A stretch of 64,000 nt of DNA from UBA6489 sp942490775 (GTDB lineage Bacteria > Patescibacteriota > Gracilibacteria > BD1-5 > UBA6164). Position 1 is the first letter of the stretch, and each line of letters begins with the position of its first letter. This document shows, piece after piece, positions 42,829 to 57,800 of this stretch. The position numbers and the translations under genes were made by a program. The stretch spans positions 1-64,000 of the forward strand of contig CALNYL010000009.1 of the NCBI GenBank assembly GCA_942490775.1. The letters are read 5' to 3'. A model generated the notes under the pieces. It did not search any database. It was not told the origin of the DNA and saw nothing but the letters and a program-made list of their open reading frames with translations.

Positions 42829-45800
42829 CTACTCCCCTTCAACCAAATAATTCCCCCTAACCCTCATCATAACTCTAGCAACCTCACTATCATCCGAAGA
42901 ATTATATAGCACATAAACCATATAGTCTCCATAATAACCATAACCTATTTTTAGCTTAGAATCATCCAATGAAAGTCCTCCGTCTCTGAATATAGTAAAC
43001 AGAGGCTCTTTGTAGTCATCTGAAGAATCATATATAACAAAAGCTCATGGGTTGTATGGGATTCAATCTGGAAGCTGGTAGTAGTTGTAGTTTATTTTAT
43101 CTTTTAGTTCTACATATATTCAGTCTTCTGATACATCTTCAAAATCATTTACATAATTTATGCTGTAGTCTTCTGATAAAACCATATATTCAGTAAATAT
43201 ATTATTTCATCAGTAGTTTATAGATACTTGTGGATAAATAGAGTTTGAAGTGTCTACTTTTATAGAAGCTTCATTTTTGTATAGCTCTATTTTTCCTGTA
43301 TGTTCATTTATTTTCGCTATTTCCGTTTCTGTTCAGCTGTTTGTTAATACAAGTCCAGAGGCTGTATTTCATACATCAAACTCAAATTTTCATTCTTCAT
43401 CTGATAGTACTAAATCTGAACCGCTAGCAGTTTTTAGTCTTTCTTCTTTTCATGATCTTATTCTATAAAATCATATTGATTCTATTCATAGTGGTTCTTC
43501 TATGGCTCATTCTATGTTGTTATTATTTATGCTTGTTATAGATAAATCTGAAGAGTATACCTCAAAGTCAAATTCTCAGAATCATATGTTGTTGTTATTA
43601 TCTACTGCCATAATTCTGATTTTTCTTTTATCTACTTCTTCGTATGGTCAAAATTCTATAGCTACTTTTTCTGCTTCTGATATTATACTTCAAGAGCCCT
43701 TTTCTAGGCTTCAAGAACCTTCTTCTAGACTTCAAGAGCCTTCTTCTAGGTCTCAAGTAGGTTCTTCTAGGATTCAAGAGCTTCCTTCTAGGTCTCAGGT
43801 AGGTTCTTTGTTAAATGTAAGTATTGGTTTTATATTGTTTTCTTCATTGTCATTGTCGTTTGCGGGGTCTCAGTCTCCGTCGCTGTCTACTTCTAAATCA
43901 AAATCTATATATAGATCCTCTATATTTGCTATTCAAGAGTTTTCGTATATGTAGTTTGTGAAGTCATATTCTTTGATTCTGTTTATTGGTATACTTATGC
44001 TTCCCTTGAAGTCCCATTCTGGTGGTGTTTTGTCTGCTTCTTTTTGTGGGGACAATAGTATTTGTTTTGATGGTGTTCCATATATGTCATCTTGGAATGG
44101 TATTATTCTGGCATAATAGAAATCGTTTGGAATGTTTGTTCTTATAGAGTAAGAGCTTGTGCTACTTGGTAGTTCATATAGTTCGTAGCTTTCTATTTCT
44201 CTTAAGTCTAGTTGTATTTCAGAGTTATCATAGTACTTTATGTCTATATGTGAAGATTCTGTATAATTAGGTTCTTTTTCATTGTCTTTTAATAGTTTTA
44301 TCTTTGCTCATGGTAGTATAGGTTTTCATATATAGTCTACCATTTCTTGTCATACGAGTCTGGTTTTTCAGTCTGTTTCTAGATATAGTTCTCATGTTAC
44401 TCAGGTTATTCTTACATCTTCTTCTAACTGAATTGTTTCTCTTGCTTTTATTGTTAGTGTTTTTATGTCTGTGGAGTCTACTATATGATACTCTACTTCT
44501 ATATCTTCATCAGGAGAATATAGGTTTGTCCACTTTGGTACTTCTAAGAAAATATCTTCTTCTAGTTTTTCTCTTACTGATTCAAAGGCTATTTCTCAGT
44601 CAATTTCTAGATAGGCATCTCCTGTGAGTCATATTATATTTATATTTTCTTCAAACTCTATATTTGTATATTTGTCTACTACCATATCCATAGTTCAGGT
44701 AAAGCTTTGCATATCTATTGAGTTTATTTTATCTAATGAGCCTGTGAAGTATTCTATATAGAAGCTTGAGTCTCAGGCATATAGTTTTTTTCATGTGGTT
44801 AGTACTACTAAATTATTCTGTTCTAGATCGTATTTTATATTTCTTATGGTATCTGTTTCTAATTCTACATCTGAGACATTGTTTCCTATGTAATCTATGT
44901 AGGCTAGGTTTTTTCTGATTTTGTAGTTTATATTTTCTTCCTCTTCTTCATTCTCTTCTTCCTCTTTTTTCTCTCTTTTTCTAGTATGGTAGATTCTTCT
45001 ATGTTAGAAAAAGCATCTACTACTGATTTGCTTATATCTTCTGGTATGTATGATGAGTTATCTGTATTTAATAGTTTATCTATAATAGTGTAGTATTCTA
45101 GTCTGAAGTTATTTATTTCTGGGTTTAGTGGAACATCAAAGTTAGCATTTATGAAAGAATTACTTACACTTATTTCGTTGAATCAGTTTATGGCTTCTAT
45201 AAATCAGTCTTCATTAAAGAATTTATTGTCTTGCGAGTCTAGTACTAGTGGTGGCATGGTTAAGAATTTCCTTTCTGGTTTATTTTTAAGGTTTTCTTTT
45301 AAATATAAATTGTCGTTCATTAGATAGATTATATCATTATCGTCATCGTTGTCTATATCTATATTTATGCTTGGTTCATCTCATTTAAATTCATCTAGGT
45401 AGTCAAATAAGTTATAGCTTATATCATTTTCTGTTACATATATTCATTTGTAGTTATAGAAATATGAACCACTTAGAGTCTCTAGGTCGGCTTCTTTTAT
45501 TTCTTTTTCAGTATCTAGACTAGGTGGAAATACTGAGAAATCTGTTTTTTCGTATGTTTTATAGTCTATGGCGAATAGGTCACTTACTGTCATCATATTT
45601 TCCCTAAAACTTTGTATTCAAGAGCTAACTGATTGCTTAACTTTTTCTCAGTCTTGTTTTAGTTGAATAGCTTCATCATCTTCATCATTTCAAATATTTG
45701 CTAGTCTAACAGCTGATTCCATAAAATCGAGATTATGGACATCTAACATATCATTGTATGTGTCTATACTTGATTTACTATCTATGAAATCAATTTCTTT

Positions 45801-48800
45801 CATGGATTCTCCATTTTGTAGGGCTTCTATCTTCTCTATTAACTTCTTATTTTTTTCTTTTTCTAGGTTTATTATGTATTTTGCTGTGTCCCATTTTTTA
45901 TTAGCATTTTCAATTAATTCACTTATTAATTTATCTTCTTTTGAGTAGTTAATATCTCAAATATGATCCCATAATTTTCTTAACTTATCTAATCTAACAT
46001 CTGAGACTATTTCTTTAGATGCTAATTGAGAGTTTACATATTCTATAAATTCACTGTTTGTAAGTCTTTCGTTTTTGTTTTTCTCAATGTAGACTATCAT
46101 ATTTTTTATACCAAGTGATGCTGCTTTTGCAAATCCATACATAGAGTTATCAAATCTCTTTTTTTGAATATTTAGTCAATCTAAAGAACTATTAATTTCT
46201 GGCATATTAGTTTCAGAATCTATACTTGGTTCTGTTGTGTCTACATCTATCTGAACTCATAAGTCACTTATGGTATAGTCAAACATATTTACTATATCGT
46301 TTGTAAATGAATTTAGTGGTTGTACTACATTATTAACCATTTCTGTTATATAGTTAGTTTCAAACTCTAGATTTACATATGTTGTTAGTTTTAATGCTTC
46401 AACTGCTGAATAAGAAAAATTAGGTATAGATAGGTCAATAAAGTCTATTGGTAAATATCCTTGTCTTTCTGTAAGGAATGCTATCTGATCTCCAGCTTTG
46501 TGTTCAGGAATAAATGGCATATTATTTTTCAAACACTTTAGCTTTAGTACAAGTTTTACTATTTTTAGGACTACTTCTACTGTTCAGTATAGTTTTGGTA
46601 AGGTATAAGCTGGTGGTAAGTCTGTAAGTTCTATTTCAGGTAAAGCTGGTATATCTGGAAGGTCTGGTAAATCTAGTGTTTGTAATTCTGGTATAACTGG
46701 TAACTTTACATTTACTGATACATCTATGTCTGGAAGTAGTGGTAATACTATTGGTCTGAAGTTAAAGTCAAATTCTGGTAAATAAATGGTAAGTCATGCT
46801 TTTACATTGTGCAGGTCTATAATTAAATCTGGCCATTTTGGCATTTCTAATATAGGTACTTCTGGAACTAGCATACTTACAAGTTTAACTATCCATCAGT
46901 ATGTATCGTGTCTTTCATTTTTACATACATGACATTCTGCATCATAGTCATTAAATATATCTATAAATATTTGCCAAGTTTTTACTATGGCTTTTATTAG
47001 AACCCATAATTCTACCCATGCTTTAAATCTTTCTCAATTTTTAGGAATCCAATTTAGTAATACTCCAAAAGTATTATTTATATTGTCTAGTATTTGATTT
47101 AACCGTCTTTCTTTTATACTTAGGAGTTTATTTATTTTGGCTGGTATGTTTTTATAGTCTTCTACTATTTCTATGTTTCTTTCTAGTGAGTTTATAAGTT
47201 CTGAAAGGTTTGAGCGAAATTTTACATTATCAAAAGCTGTACCATCGTCTAAGCTTTTTTTCCGTCTCTCTGCTTGGTCTTTCCGTTCTAAAATTACCCT
47301 ATTTGCTGATGTTTCATCTATTATAGGTATATTTATATTAATAACTTCTTGTCTTACTCTGATAAGGGGGATGCTTCATAAAAACTCATAGATGGTTTTT
47401 ATTGATGATACTCACTGATTTATTCAAGAATCTTTTATGGCATTGAGTCCGTCTATTTTCATTTGTATAATATTACACTTGATTTCATCTTCTTCACATC
47501 ATTTTTTTTGCTGTCTTAGAGAGTCTATTTCTTTATTTGTTTCAGAATCTTTTTTTTGAGTTTTTTCTTCAATATTTTTTTCTAGTTCTAAAAAGTCATC
47601 TCTGACTCCTTCCCGTCCATCATCAAAAACACCTTCAAAATCAGGAAGTATAACATATATTTTTGAGAAGTTTGTAAATTTATCTACCATTTCCTTTACT
47701 TGTCTGTCTACCCAGTCCATTAAAAATTCTGGAAATGCTTTTACACTCTCTAGTTCTATTTGTATCACATCGGCTGTGAAGTCCATATTTGCTATGGCTT
47801 GTGTATCAACGGACACACTGTTTTCTGTGGCTCATGCACTAGAGTTTCATACTTTTAGAAGTGGTCATCTTCAAGAACTTTCATAAGGTTTTCATGATTT
47901 ATCTGTGTCTTTATTAGCATTTCAGTTTATTGTTGAAAAATTTCAAAATGAATCTGTTTTTGAGAATCACATAGCATTTGGTTCTCAATCATTTTCTCAA
48001 TCACATCAAGATAAAGGATAGGCTAAGACTATACAGTTTCATCATTGCATTAATGGGTGTATTCATTCTGGAGGATTTCCTCAAGCTATTCTAGCTGGTC
48101 AACCCATACATATAGCCATTCACATAGCTCAAGTTAGAGTTGGTGTTAAGAATATTCTTAAATTATTAGTTATATCATCTACTCAAAGCCGTCATCAAGC
48201 TGATGTTTTAGGTGAACATCATGCACTCTTCCTGCTTAAAGGCCAAACAGAAGGTAAGCAAGCTGATCAAACTTGTTTCCAAGTAAGAGAAGAAAATATA
48301 GGTATTCCCTCATCTATTTTAAATCAATCTCATATAGGTTCGCCAAAGAGAACAGGGTCTCATCATGGAGCTAGAGGAGCCCAATTTATAGGAGTTGATA
48401 TACATCATCCAAAACCACAAGAAAATCACTCAAGTAGATTATCTATATTTTCACTTATCACATCTATCTGATTATCAAGATTATCAAATGATCATTCATA
48501 TGACATAAACTCAGATTTTCATATTGAAATATACTCAGATTCTCCAGTCTCAATAGGTTCATCAAAAGTTCAAGCTTCTGGATCCCATACTCACCAGTCT
48601 ATTTCAGATCTAACTTGTGAATTTGAAGCTCACATTCTAGCTAATCAACTAACCATAAAACCATATGTTTCTCAAGTTATAGGCTTCCAACATTCGTCTA
48701 CTAGTTCTTTCATATGGTCTCAAGCTACAGCTTTTAACTGTTTACTTGTCTGTCATGGTCTCATCCGCTCAAATGTCTTACCATACCGTTTACAATCTTG

Positions 48801-51800
48801 GGCAAAGATTAACCAAGGGTTAGCAACAGTTCAAGCATCTCCATTTGTTTGAGAAGATAAATCTGAGCTTATAGTTTGGTCCATTGTTATAGAAGCTTCA
48901 TTCAATGATACTTCTAAATCTGATGTTATTTCCCGTTCACACATATTTCAATCTAACCATTCTATATCTTCACAAGATTTAGGTAATGCCATCTTTCCCC
49001 CACAAGCATCAGCAGAAGTATTACACCCCTCTCCTGTAAGCATTTTACATATAAATTTACTTTTTCAACAAGCCATAACATCTTCTCATACATCAACCTC
49101 AACTTGCTCTTTATTCCATTTTTTTCACTCACGAACATCATATATTTTTCCGTTAACATTAATTTTATCTACAAATCATTCTTCCTCCTCATAAGCACAG
49201 GCATCATATCACATATCAACAAGTTCTTCTGATAATTTTTGTAATGCATCACTTGAAGAAGCATCTAAATGCTCTGTTATCTGTCAAAAATGATATTCAT
49301 GAAAACGATTATCTATAGGGGCATCAATTCTTTCAGCATAGATATATGGTAAATATACCTCCATTTTCATTGCTGTAGAAACTGGATTCCACCAGAATCA
49401 GTCTGATTGCATTGTTTCAACTCATGTAGCATCAACATTAAATTCTTTAACTCAATCATTACATTCTAATTCAACAGTACAAGAACCTCCATCACAATAC
49501 TCCCCTCATTCTTTGTTAAAACGAAATATTGGTCTACCATGATGGACTCATATATATCTTCAATATTCTCAATCAACAAGCATAGCAGTACATCAACCAA
49601 AGAATGGACTTGTACAGTCTCATCCTGGATCAAATGTATTTGAAGACATGTCTGCTCAAGGTACTTTATCATCATATCTTGGTATACAATCACAGTCTGG
49701 TGCATCATTATGTATCTTTTTTACTGATTTATTTGAAAAAGACTGAAACTCTTTAGTGTCCATTTCCTGTTTAGGTTGTCCATCTTTATCTAAAATTCAT
49801 GTAAGCATTTTATTTATTCTATCAGGCATTCCGTCTCCTACTTTATTTCAATATTCATCAACTTCTCACTCTTCATCTATTTTAAGCCAATCAAGATCTC
49901 AAGGCAAATCCTCTTCGTATTCTTCTCAAGTACCAGTCTCTTCTTCTTCTTCTTCTTCTTCTTCTTCTTCTTCTTCTTCTTCTTCTTCGTTCTCGTCTAA
50001 AGGAGATATTGTTGTTTTTATGTATTGCCTAGCTGATGTTGATTCAAAAAACATTGCATCATTTCATTTATTTTTGTCTTCAAATTTTAGTATAATATCT
50101 CAATATTCATCATCAGAAATAGATCATGAAGATTCATATAGTCCTACTTGCATAGCTCAGTATTTTATTGGAAGAACTTCTAATTCTTGTTCTAATACTA
50201 ACTTCTGTCATGATGATAAAGAAAATCCGCTTATAGAATCAGTATAGAGTAAGACTCAGGCTCAGGTTTCAATTTCTGTATTACCTGATTTTACAGTTAA
50301 TCCAGAACTAGTTTTAAAAATACTTGGAATATTGTACATAATAACAACATCTTCTAGATCAGAATTTGAAGTTAGCTCTATTTCTAAATCAATTATATCT
50401 CAAGCTTGTAAAAATCCTCCATTTCTATCTTCAAAACTTTTTTCTAGAAATATGTTTGTATCATATTCGCTTTTTATAAATGTTGTTTGGCTTGATTCAG
50501 AGTCTATGTCTGATTCTAAATTAATTCATGCATTACTATTTTTAGCAGAGGCTCCTGTTCAAGAATCTTCTATAGAGTAAGGTAAGTTTTCATATGTATA
50601 TTCATCTATTTCTTCTTCGTTTTGTTGTTTTACTTTGTTGTGATATATTGCCCATCAATCATTTGTTGGTGAATTTTCTTCAAACTCTACACCAAATTCT
50701 GATGTCACACTTATTTTGGTAAAATCTATTTTTTCTTCTGATTTATTTCAGTAAAATATATTTACTTCTCAAGAATCATCTAACACAACTAGGTCTGTGA
50801 TAGTATCATTATCCATATCAAAAGATTCTACATAAACAATGGCACCGCTTAGAGAAAAAGTTTCTTCTAACTCTTCTCTATTAAAATCTTTTTCTTTGTT
50901 ATTAAAAACAAAAGGTTTTCAATCTTTATTTATAAAGAATATATCTTCATATCCATCTCATGAAAAGTCTCATGCTTTTATTTGTCTAGTAGGTCAACTA
51001 TCAACAGCATATACTACAGATTCCTTATTTAAAAGGTTTGTGGCTAGGTTTTTATTTTCAAATATCTTTATATGATTATCCTTTCAGACATATAATATGT
51101 CTTGTTTGTCATCATTATTATAGTCAAATATCTTGAAGTCTTTTACTGGTTTTTGATTTAATAATTTTCATATTGTTGAATCAAAACTTTTTAGTTTCTT
51201 TTTGCTATTTAAAAATGTTTTCTGAACTTTTTTAAGTTTTAATACAGGGTCTCACAGATTTATAAGAGAGAAACTCATATAGTCTTTTGTAGCTTCTCAT
51301 ACTGATTTTCAAGCTGTAAATGAAAGCATAAATTTATTATCTCATTCCCATCATATACCTGCTTTTTCTAGATAGTTTTCTATACCATTAGGGTTGTCAC
51401 TATGAAAATCATCTAGTTCTCATTCTACACTAAGAGGGTCTTTAAAAAATATGATTTTTCTATCTCATATGTCTCTTGTTCAATATGCTTTTGATTCTAA
51501 ATAAACTATTGTATAATTTTTTAATGTTTTTAATTTGTTTTCTAATGTTGACTTATCTCTGGTTATGTATATTTTTGCATCTGAAAAGTTTACTAACATT
51601 CTTCAGATTGTATTTTCTCATGATTTTATTAGTAATACTAGGTATTTACTTTCGTTTCATTCATCTATGTCTAGGTAAATTCAAGATTTTCTGTCTACTT
51701 TTCAATCATTATCAATGATAAGGGATTCTCTTCAATAAAGGTCTTTTAAAGCTAGTTTATTTTCTTCTTCTTCTAGACTGTAATCATCGCTTAGTGATTC

Positions 51801-54800
51801 TATAATTATTGAAGTCTTTTCTTCATCTATACAATCTAGTATACTATCTTCTTCACATTTAAGTAAATTAACTCCGTCATCAGAAAAATTATAGTAAACC
51901 TTTCATATATATGTACTTAGAGAATCATTAAATAGGTCTATATATAATCTATCTTTTGAATCTTGATTTATCTCTGATCTTATGTCTTGAGTAGTAGTAC
52001 CAGCTCATTCCATTAAGTTTATAAGAGAACCTTTTTTATCTACTGCTATTACATCATCATATTTATAAGGGTTATTTAAAATAGATGTTACTGAGATTGA
52101 TCTATTTTCTGGGTCAAATAGTATATCTGAAGCTAAAGTGTCTTTTTTGCTAATATCTCCATAAGGAGCTCATAAAAGCACTGTGTAAAGTCAATTATAC
52201 CTTTTTCACTTGAAGGCTTTCTTATTCCAGAAATAAGATGTTTCTATTGTTCAGGCTGTTTTTGAAACTCAGTATATTTTCTTTTTATTAGTTTCATCCC
52301 ATAATTTCTTTAATTTACCTTGTACACTTTCTTTAAGGGATAAAAAGTTTTCATCTAATAATAATTTCTCTTTTTCGTGAAATCTAGATTGGAATTCATA
52401 GCTATTAACTTCTATAAAAAACTTTTCTCAATTGCTACTTAACTTTTTTCAGTCAAGCATTCCAGATACACTTTTTAGTTTATCTCCAGAAAAAGGATTT
52501 TGTCATATTAAGTCAAAAGAGTTTTTACTTAAATCATGACTTCCTTGATTTGTCTTTACTGTAAAATATCATCTTCAAGGATACATTGTAGCATAGATTT
52601 TAAAATCTGTTTTTCACTGCTTCACAGTTTTAGTAACTTCTAATGGTGTATCTATTAGTGTTTCCTTATTTTCTCATGTAATAGGTGTTGTTCAGCCTGT
52701 ATTAGTTGGAATATTTAAAACTAAATTGGTACTATTTTCATCAAAAGCAATATTTCAATATCTATCTCTAAGTATGGCTTGTAATTTAGTGTAATTATTT
52801 TCGTCTGCTTCTATATTATCCTCATCTAAAACTAGCTCTATTATCATTGGATCATCAGGTAGTATTGAAAAATACTTAGTAAAGACTGTATTTATTCATT
52901 CTACCCAGAATTCTATTTTTGCTTCTTTGGTTGCTAAATTTTTTGATACAAAAGTAAAATCTCATTTTCATTCTTCTATTTCTATAGGAGATTTTTGAAT
53001 CTCTCCATAAAGAGTATTTACTGTTATATAAGCTTTAGAATTAAATTCATTTAAAAGATTTCATTCATTATCTTTTACTTCTAGAGAGAATGTATTTTCT
53101 GTTTCTCATACATATACTTTTTCGGGGGCTGTTATTTCTACTAAAATACCCGTTTGAGTATTTATTGTATCTGTTGTATCTACTATCTTTTTTCATTTAT
53201 CATTTTTTATCTTAAATGAGATTATATTTAGATCTTCTTCATCTGTTGATATAAGACTAAACTTTTCGTATCATTTTAGAGTTTTTAATGATGTTTCTTT
53301 TTCATATTCTCAAGTATCTTCATTATAAAATACTACCCCCTCTCAATCTATTTCTATGTCTATATCATATGAGTATCCCGAAGCTAAATTGCCAAACTTA
53401 TCAAGTAAAATAATATCATGTTTGGTTAATACTCTACCTGTTTCTATAATTTTAGGGGATAGTGATATGTCTACATTAAAAGCCTCTTCAGGAATCATAG
53501 TTAATGATTTTGTAATATTATATCCTTTGTTATCGGTTATAATTATATCAAAATCTCCTGATTTTTGTATAGCTGTTAAGGGTTTAAATTCTGATAAAGA
53601 GCTTTCATTAATACCTGTTTCAGCAAAAGTAAGTTTTCCATCTTGGAAAATGTCTACTCTTAAAGGATATGTCATTTCAAAGTTTTCATCATTTTTTGAA
53701 TATCAGTCTACACTGATAATCATTTTTTCATAAGCTTCAGAATATGAATCTATAACTCATGAAAGGTTATATAAATCTTGCTTATCTGTGTCTAGTAAAA
53801 ATATATTTATTTCATCGGATACTTTTATAGAATCTTCTCATAAACTTAAGTCTATTTCTCATGAGTTTGTCATTTTATATGACTTCATAGAAAGTTTTTC
53901 TCACCTAACTTGAACCTCTAGAGAGGGTCATTCTAAAATGGTTTCCATTTCTCATACAGAGTTTTTAGTTTCTACTATTGCTTTGAAGCTTACATTTATA
54001 TCATCTGTTTTTGTTGAAAAAAATGTCTCAGCTTTACCCTTATTTATTCTTACTTTTATATCACTAAAGTTTATATATTTTAGTGCATTATCATAATCGT
54101 ATTCACTGTTTTTACTAGAAGAACTATATATAATTTCTTTACTATCTCAAACTTTTTCAAGTTTGTCTAGTATAAAATTAATGTAATTTACTCTATCAGA
54201 GCTTAGTCCAGTTGCTTTTACTGTTATCGTTCACTTACTATTGTAATAATATTTTGACAGGTCTGTATTAAAATTTAAATTTATACTTTGAAAACTCCCT
54301 GAAAAGTTTTCTGTATAATCTGTAGTTTCTGTGGGTTCATAACTTATAGCATTGATTGGTTCTACTGAATATTCTTCGTTTTCTTCTGAGTCACTACTAT
54401 CATTATCTTTACTACTAGAATAATCACTATTTGATGATGTGCTTGGAAATGATATTTTAGGAGTAAGACTTTCTCATAACCAACAATTTACAGATGACAT
54501 CCAACTCCGTATAGGAGTTCATTCTGTAGCTCAACAACTAAATCCTCATCAAGAAACTTCTCAACCTGTTTCTAATGATTCTGAGTTTCAAGTTTCATCT
54601 GAATTTCAAGATTTATCTGAACCACTTACATTATTTGATGATTTCATATATGTATCTAAAACCATATTTTCTGATATAGTTTCAGCATATGGGTTATCTT
54701 CTTTTTCTTCCGAATCCACCTTTATATACATATTTTGATAATCTCAAGGAGCTCACATATATGTAATTTCATATATCTTCTTATTTTTTGGTAAAAAGTA

Positions 54801-57800
54801 TTTATAGTCATTTCAAAATTGATCATTTAAAAAGTTTTCAAATACATACCTATACTTTTCTGTTATTGTTTGCATATTTTTCATATAGATGTTATGTGTG
54901 AATACATCCCAATAATGTAATTCTTTTGTATCTCAGTCCATAGGGAATTCCCAATTTTCTAATTCTCATCACATTTCTTCACTTCAAAATATTTTTTTTA
55001 CATCTAGCTGTTCTTTTGGTATTTCTCAGGTTTTTAGAAGTGTATATATTTGTAAAGCCTGTCATCATAAATCATCGAAATCAACTTCATCTCTTGCTTT
55101 GTTCCGTGAATCTTCCAAAACTGAAAGTTCATCTGTTAGATTATCAGATATAGCCTCTGAATCAAATTCTCTTTCAGAAGGAGTTTCTTCTCTAAATCAT
55201 TTAAAATAATCTACACTATGATAACCTCTGGTAGTTCATATAAAATCTATGTACCTTTCATTGTCTATAGGTAAACTACTAGTTATCATTGCTTGAATTT
55301 GGGATCATGTTTCCCTGTTTGTAGGAGATTCATGTTCTACCCAAGATGTTATTCTCTTATAGTGATAATATGTCTCAGCACATGAATTAGGAACTCTAAA
55401 TTTTGGAGGTAAAAATATATATAAAAAGTCCTCTCACTTTGGCGGATCATAATTCATCCACCGATAAAGTCCATCCTCTGTAGTAGATATATAATTACCT
55501 CAACCAAAAGCTGGAATATCCCATTCATAATCATTTAATACATATTCTCAATCTCCTAATTCCCGACATTCAGCAGTTACATGTTTAGCTCACTGACTTA
55601 CTCACATATGTTCAAAGTCATATAAAGGATGAAGTACCTTTGCTCACATAGCTTGTCCCCAAGAGTTTCACATATACTTTCAAGATACACCATTTACCTT
55701 TACATTAATACAAGCAGAAGCTCATCATGATTCGTACTCTTGAACTTGCTCATTATCTAGAAAGATTTTCCTCAATACACAACATTCTTCTGTATTTCAG
55801 CCAGCAGCTCATTCAATTGAATCTCAGGCATATCCTTCACAATCTTCTCATTCTTCAGGTGGTTTTTTAGATCACATCTCAGTAAAAACAGTACCATTAT
55901 TATTGTCAGCACTAGCTGTGTTTACAAAAAATGAAAATATATTATCTTTAATATCACTACAAGGTACATATTTTCATTTCTTTTTCTCTGTTTGTCCAAA
56001 AAAGTTCTTTTCTCTATCTTCTTTATCTTTATTTGTTCAATCCCCTCTTTTACTTGATCCTTCTTCTTCTTCATCTGCTTCTACATAACAAAATCACTCA
56101 CACCCTCATCAAATTGGTTTAGTTAGACCATTTTCTGGCTTAAGAGTGGGAAATTTATACATATCTTCAAACTGCCTTTGAAAATCAATATGTGTAACCT
56201 GACTTCAGGGTCACCAAGCCTCTCATTCATGCTCACTAGTTGGTATAACATAACCTTCTGCACATCATGCTCAATCTCAATAAACTGAAAAAACATAATT
56301 ATTTTCAAAACACATCTCTGGATTTGGTATTTTTTCCTTGTCATATATTTGCTTTGTTCCCTGTATATCAAAAAGAGGTTCTATAGCATCATCTAAAACA
56401 CAATCATCTATTTCAAGTATTCACTTAGCAGCCTTATCTTGATTTAAATTAAGGGGACTACAACCTCACCAATACCCTGTAGTTTTTCACTGTTCTTCTG
56501 CTGGTATTTCATCTCATGTAACCCTTTCTAAGTCATTTTGAATATTTCACATATTGTATCATCTATTTGCTTCTACAAGAGTTCAATTAGTGTTTCCTTT
56601 ATAAATACTACACTCAGAAGCATTTCTTATCAATGCTCATTCCTTTCAATGCTTAAAATTTGTAAGTTGCCTAAAACATCCATCTCATGAAGTTTTTTCT
56701 AAAAGATGTTCATTTCAAGGATAAGGTCAAAAATCTATCTTTGTTGGTAAAGCTATATATCTAGACATTCACTTTTTTATTCAATCATCTGCCTTTTCTT
56801 CAACAGCATTAGATACAGCTTTTGTTGTCTGAGTTGACATTTGATCTTCTATAGAAACCAAATATGGAGCCATATCCATATTTACTTCTCATCATCACAT
56901 ATTATACCTTCAAGCATTGTAGATAAACTTTTTTTCTTGCCCTATTGAATCTCATCAGAAAGAATCTAAAAATTTATTTGTTGATTTTTCTGTTATGTGT
57001 CTAGTTTGATTATCAGGAGCTAACTCCTTGTCCATAGTTTTATAATCTTCTGAAAAATCTCCTCAAAAGCTTACTCATGTATCCTTCTCTATCTCTCAAG
57101 CTAAATTTTCTATTTCATCTTTTTGATCTCAAAAGGCTGATTTTTCTGTATTTTCTGCAAGGTCTTTATCATATTTATAGTATGTTAAATCTTCTCCATT
57201 TCCCATAAGGGATTCATATCATTTGAACTTTTGTTTATTTAGTGAATTTTGTTCTCTTTCTTGGTCATAGTAAAATACAAATGGTTCATAATTATACAAA
57301 GTGTTAGGATCTTTTTCTTTTTCGTCTATTCAAGAGCCAGATTTAATAAGCTCATCTTCTGATTTTTCATAAAAAATTATTTTCTGTTCAGGATCACCGT
57401 TTATTATACCAGAACCTGATTTAAAAAGTCCTGTTCATTTATAAAAGTCATGATTTTTATCAAAATATCATTTAATAAGTTCTGTATCATCTTCTGATGA
57501 GTTCGGATTTATAACTCAGTGCCATATTTCAGCACTAAATTCATCTTGAAGATTTAGATTTTTCTCATATCTTCTATTTTCATGATTGTAGACATACATT
57601 TTATTTTCAAAGTCAACATATGGATAGATTGTCTTAGCTGATTTTTCTCAGTTAAAGACTATAGGAATGGGTAAGTTTCAAATCAAAACTGTTCAAACAA
57701 GTCTTGATTCAAAATCTATATTATCTTTTACTCATTTATATCAATCAAAATAGAGTGATTCATTTAGTGATGCTATATTAAAAACTTCTGTATCTTTGGG

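Noticed and set aside
43502..43954. 150-aa plus-strand ORF with SRLQEP repeats
   Set aside because: Antisense of the GSGSLEE heptads in the giant gene; the repeat is real in DNA but coded on the minus strand.
42829..44960. A separate downstream gene instead of a frameshift extension
   Set aside because: No start codon with ribosome site is visible in that frame near the junction, the frames overlap on the slippery heptamer, and acidic composition continues across it; not fully excluded.
49756..50247. Serine-rich plus-strand ORF (poly-Ser)
   Set aside because: It is the antisense shadow of the poly-Glu region of the giant gene; the minus frame has signal, domain structure and UGA glycines.
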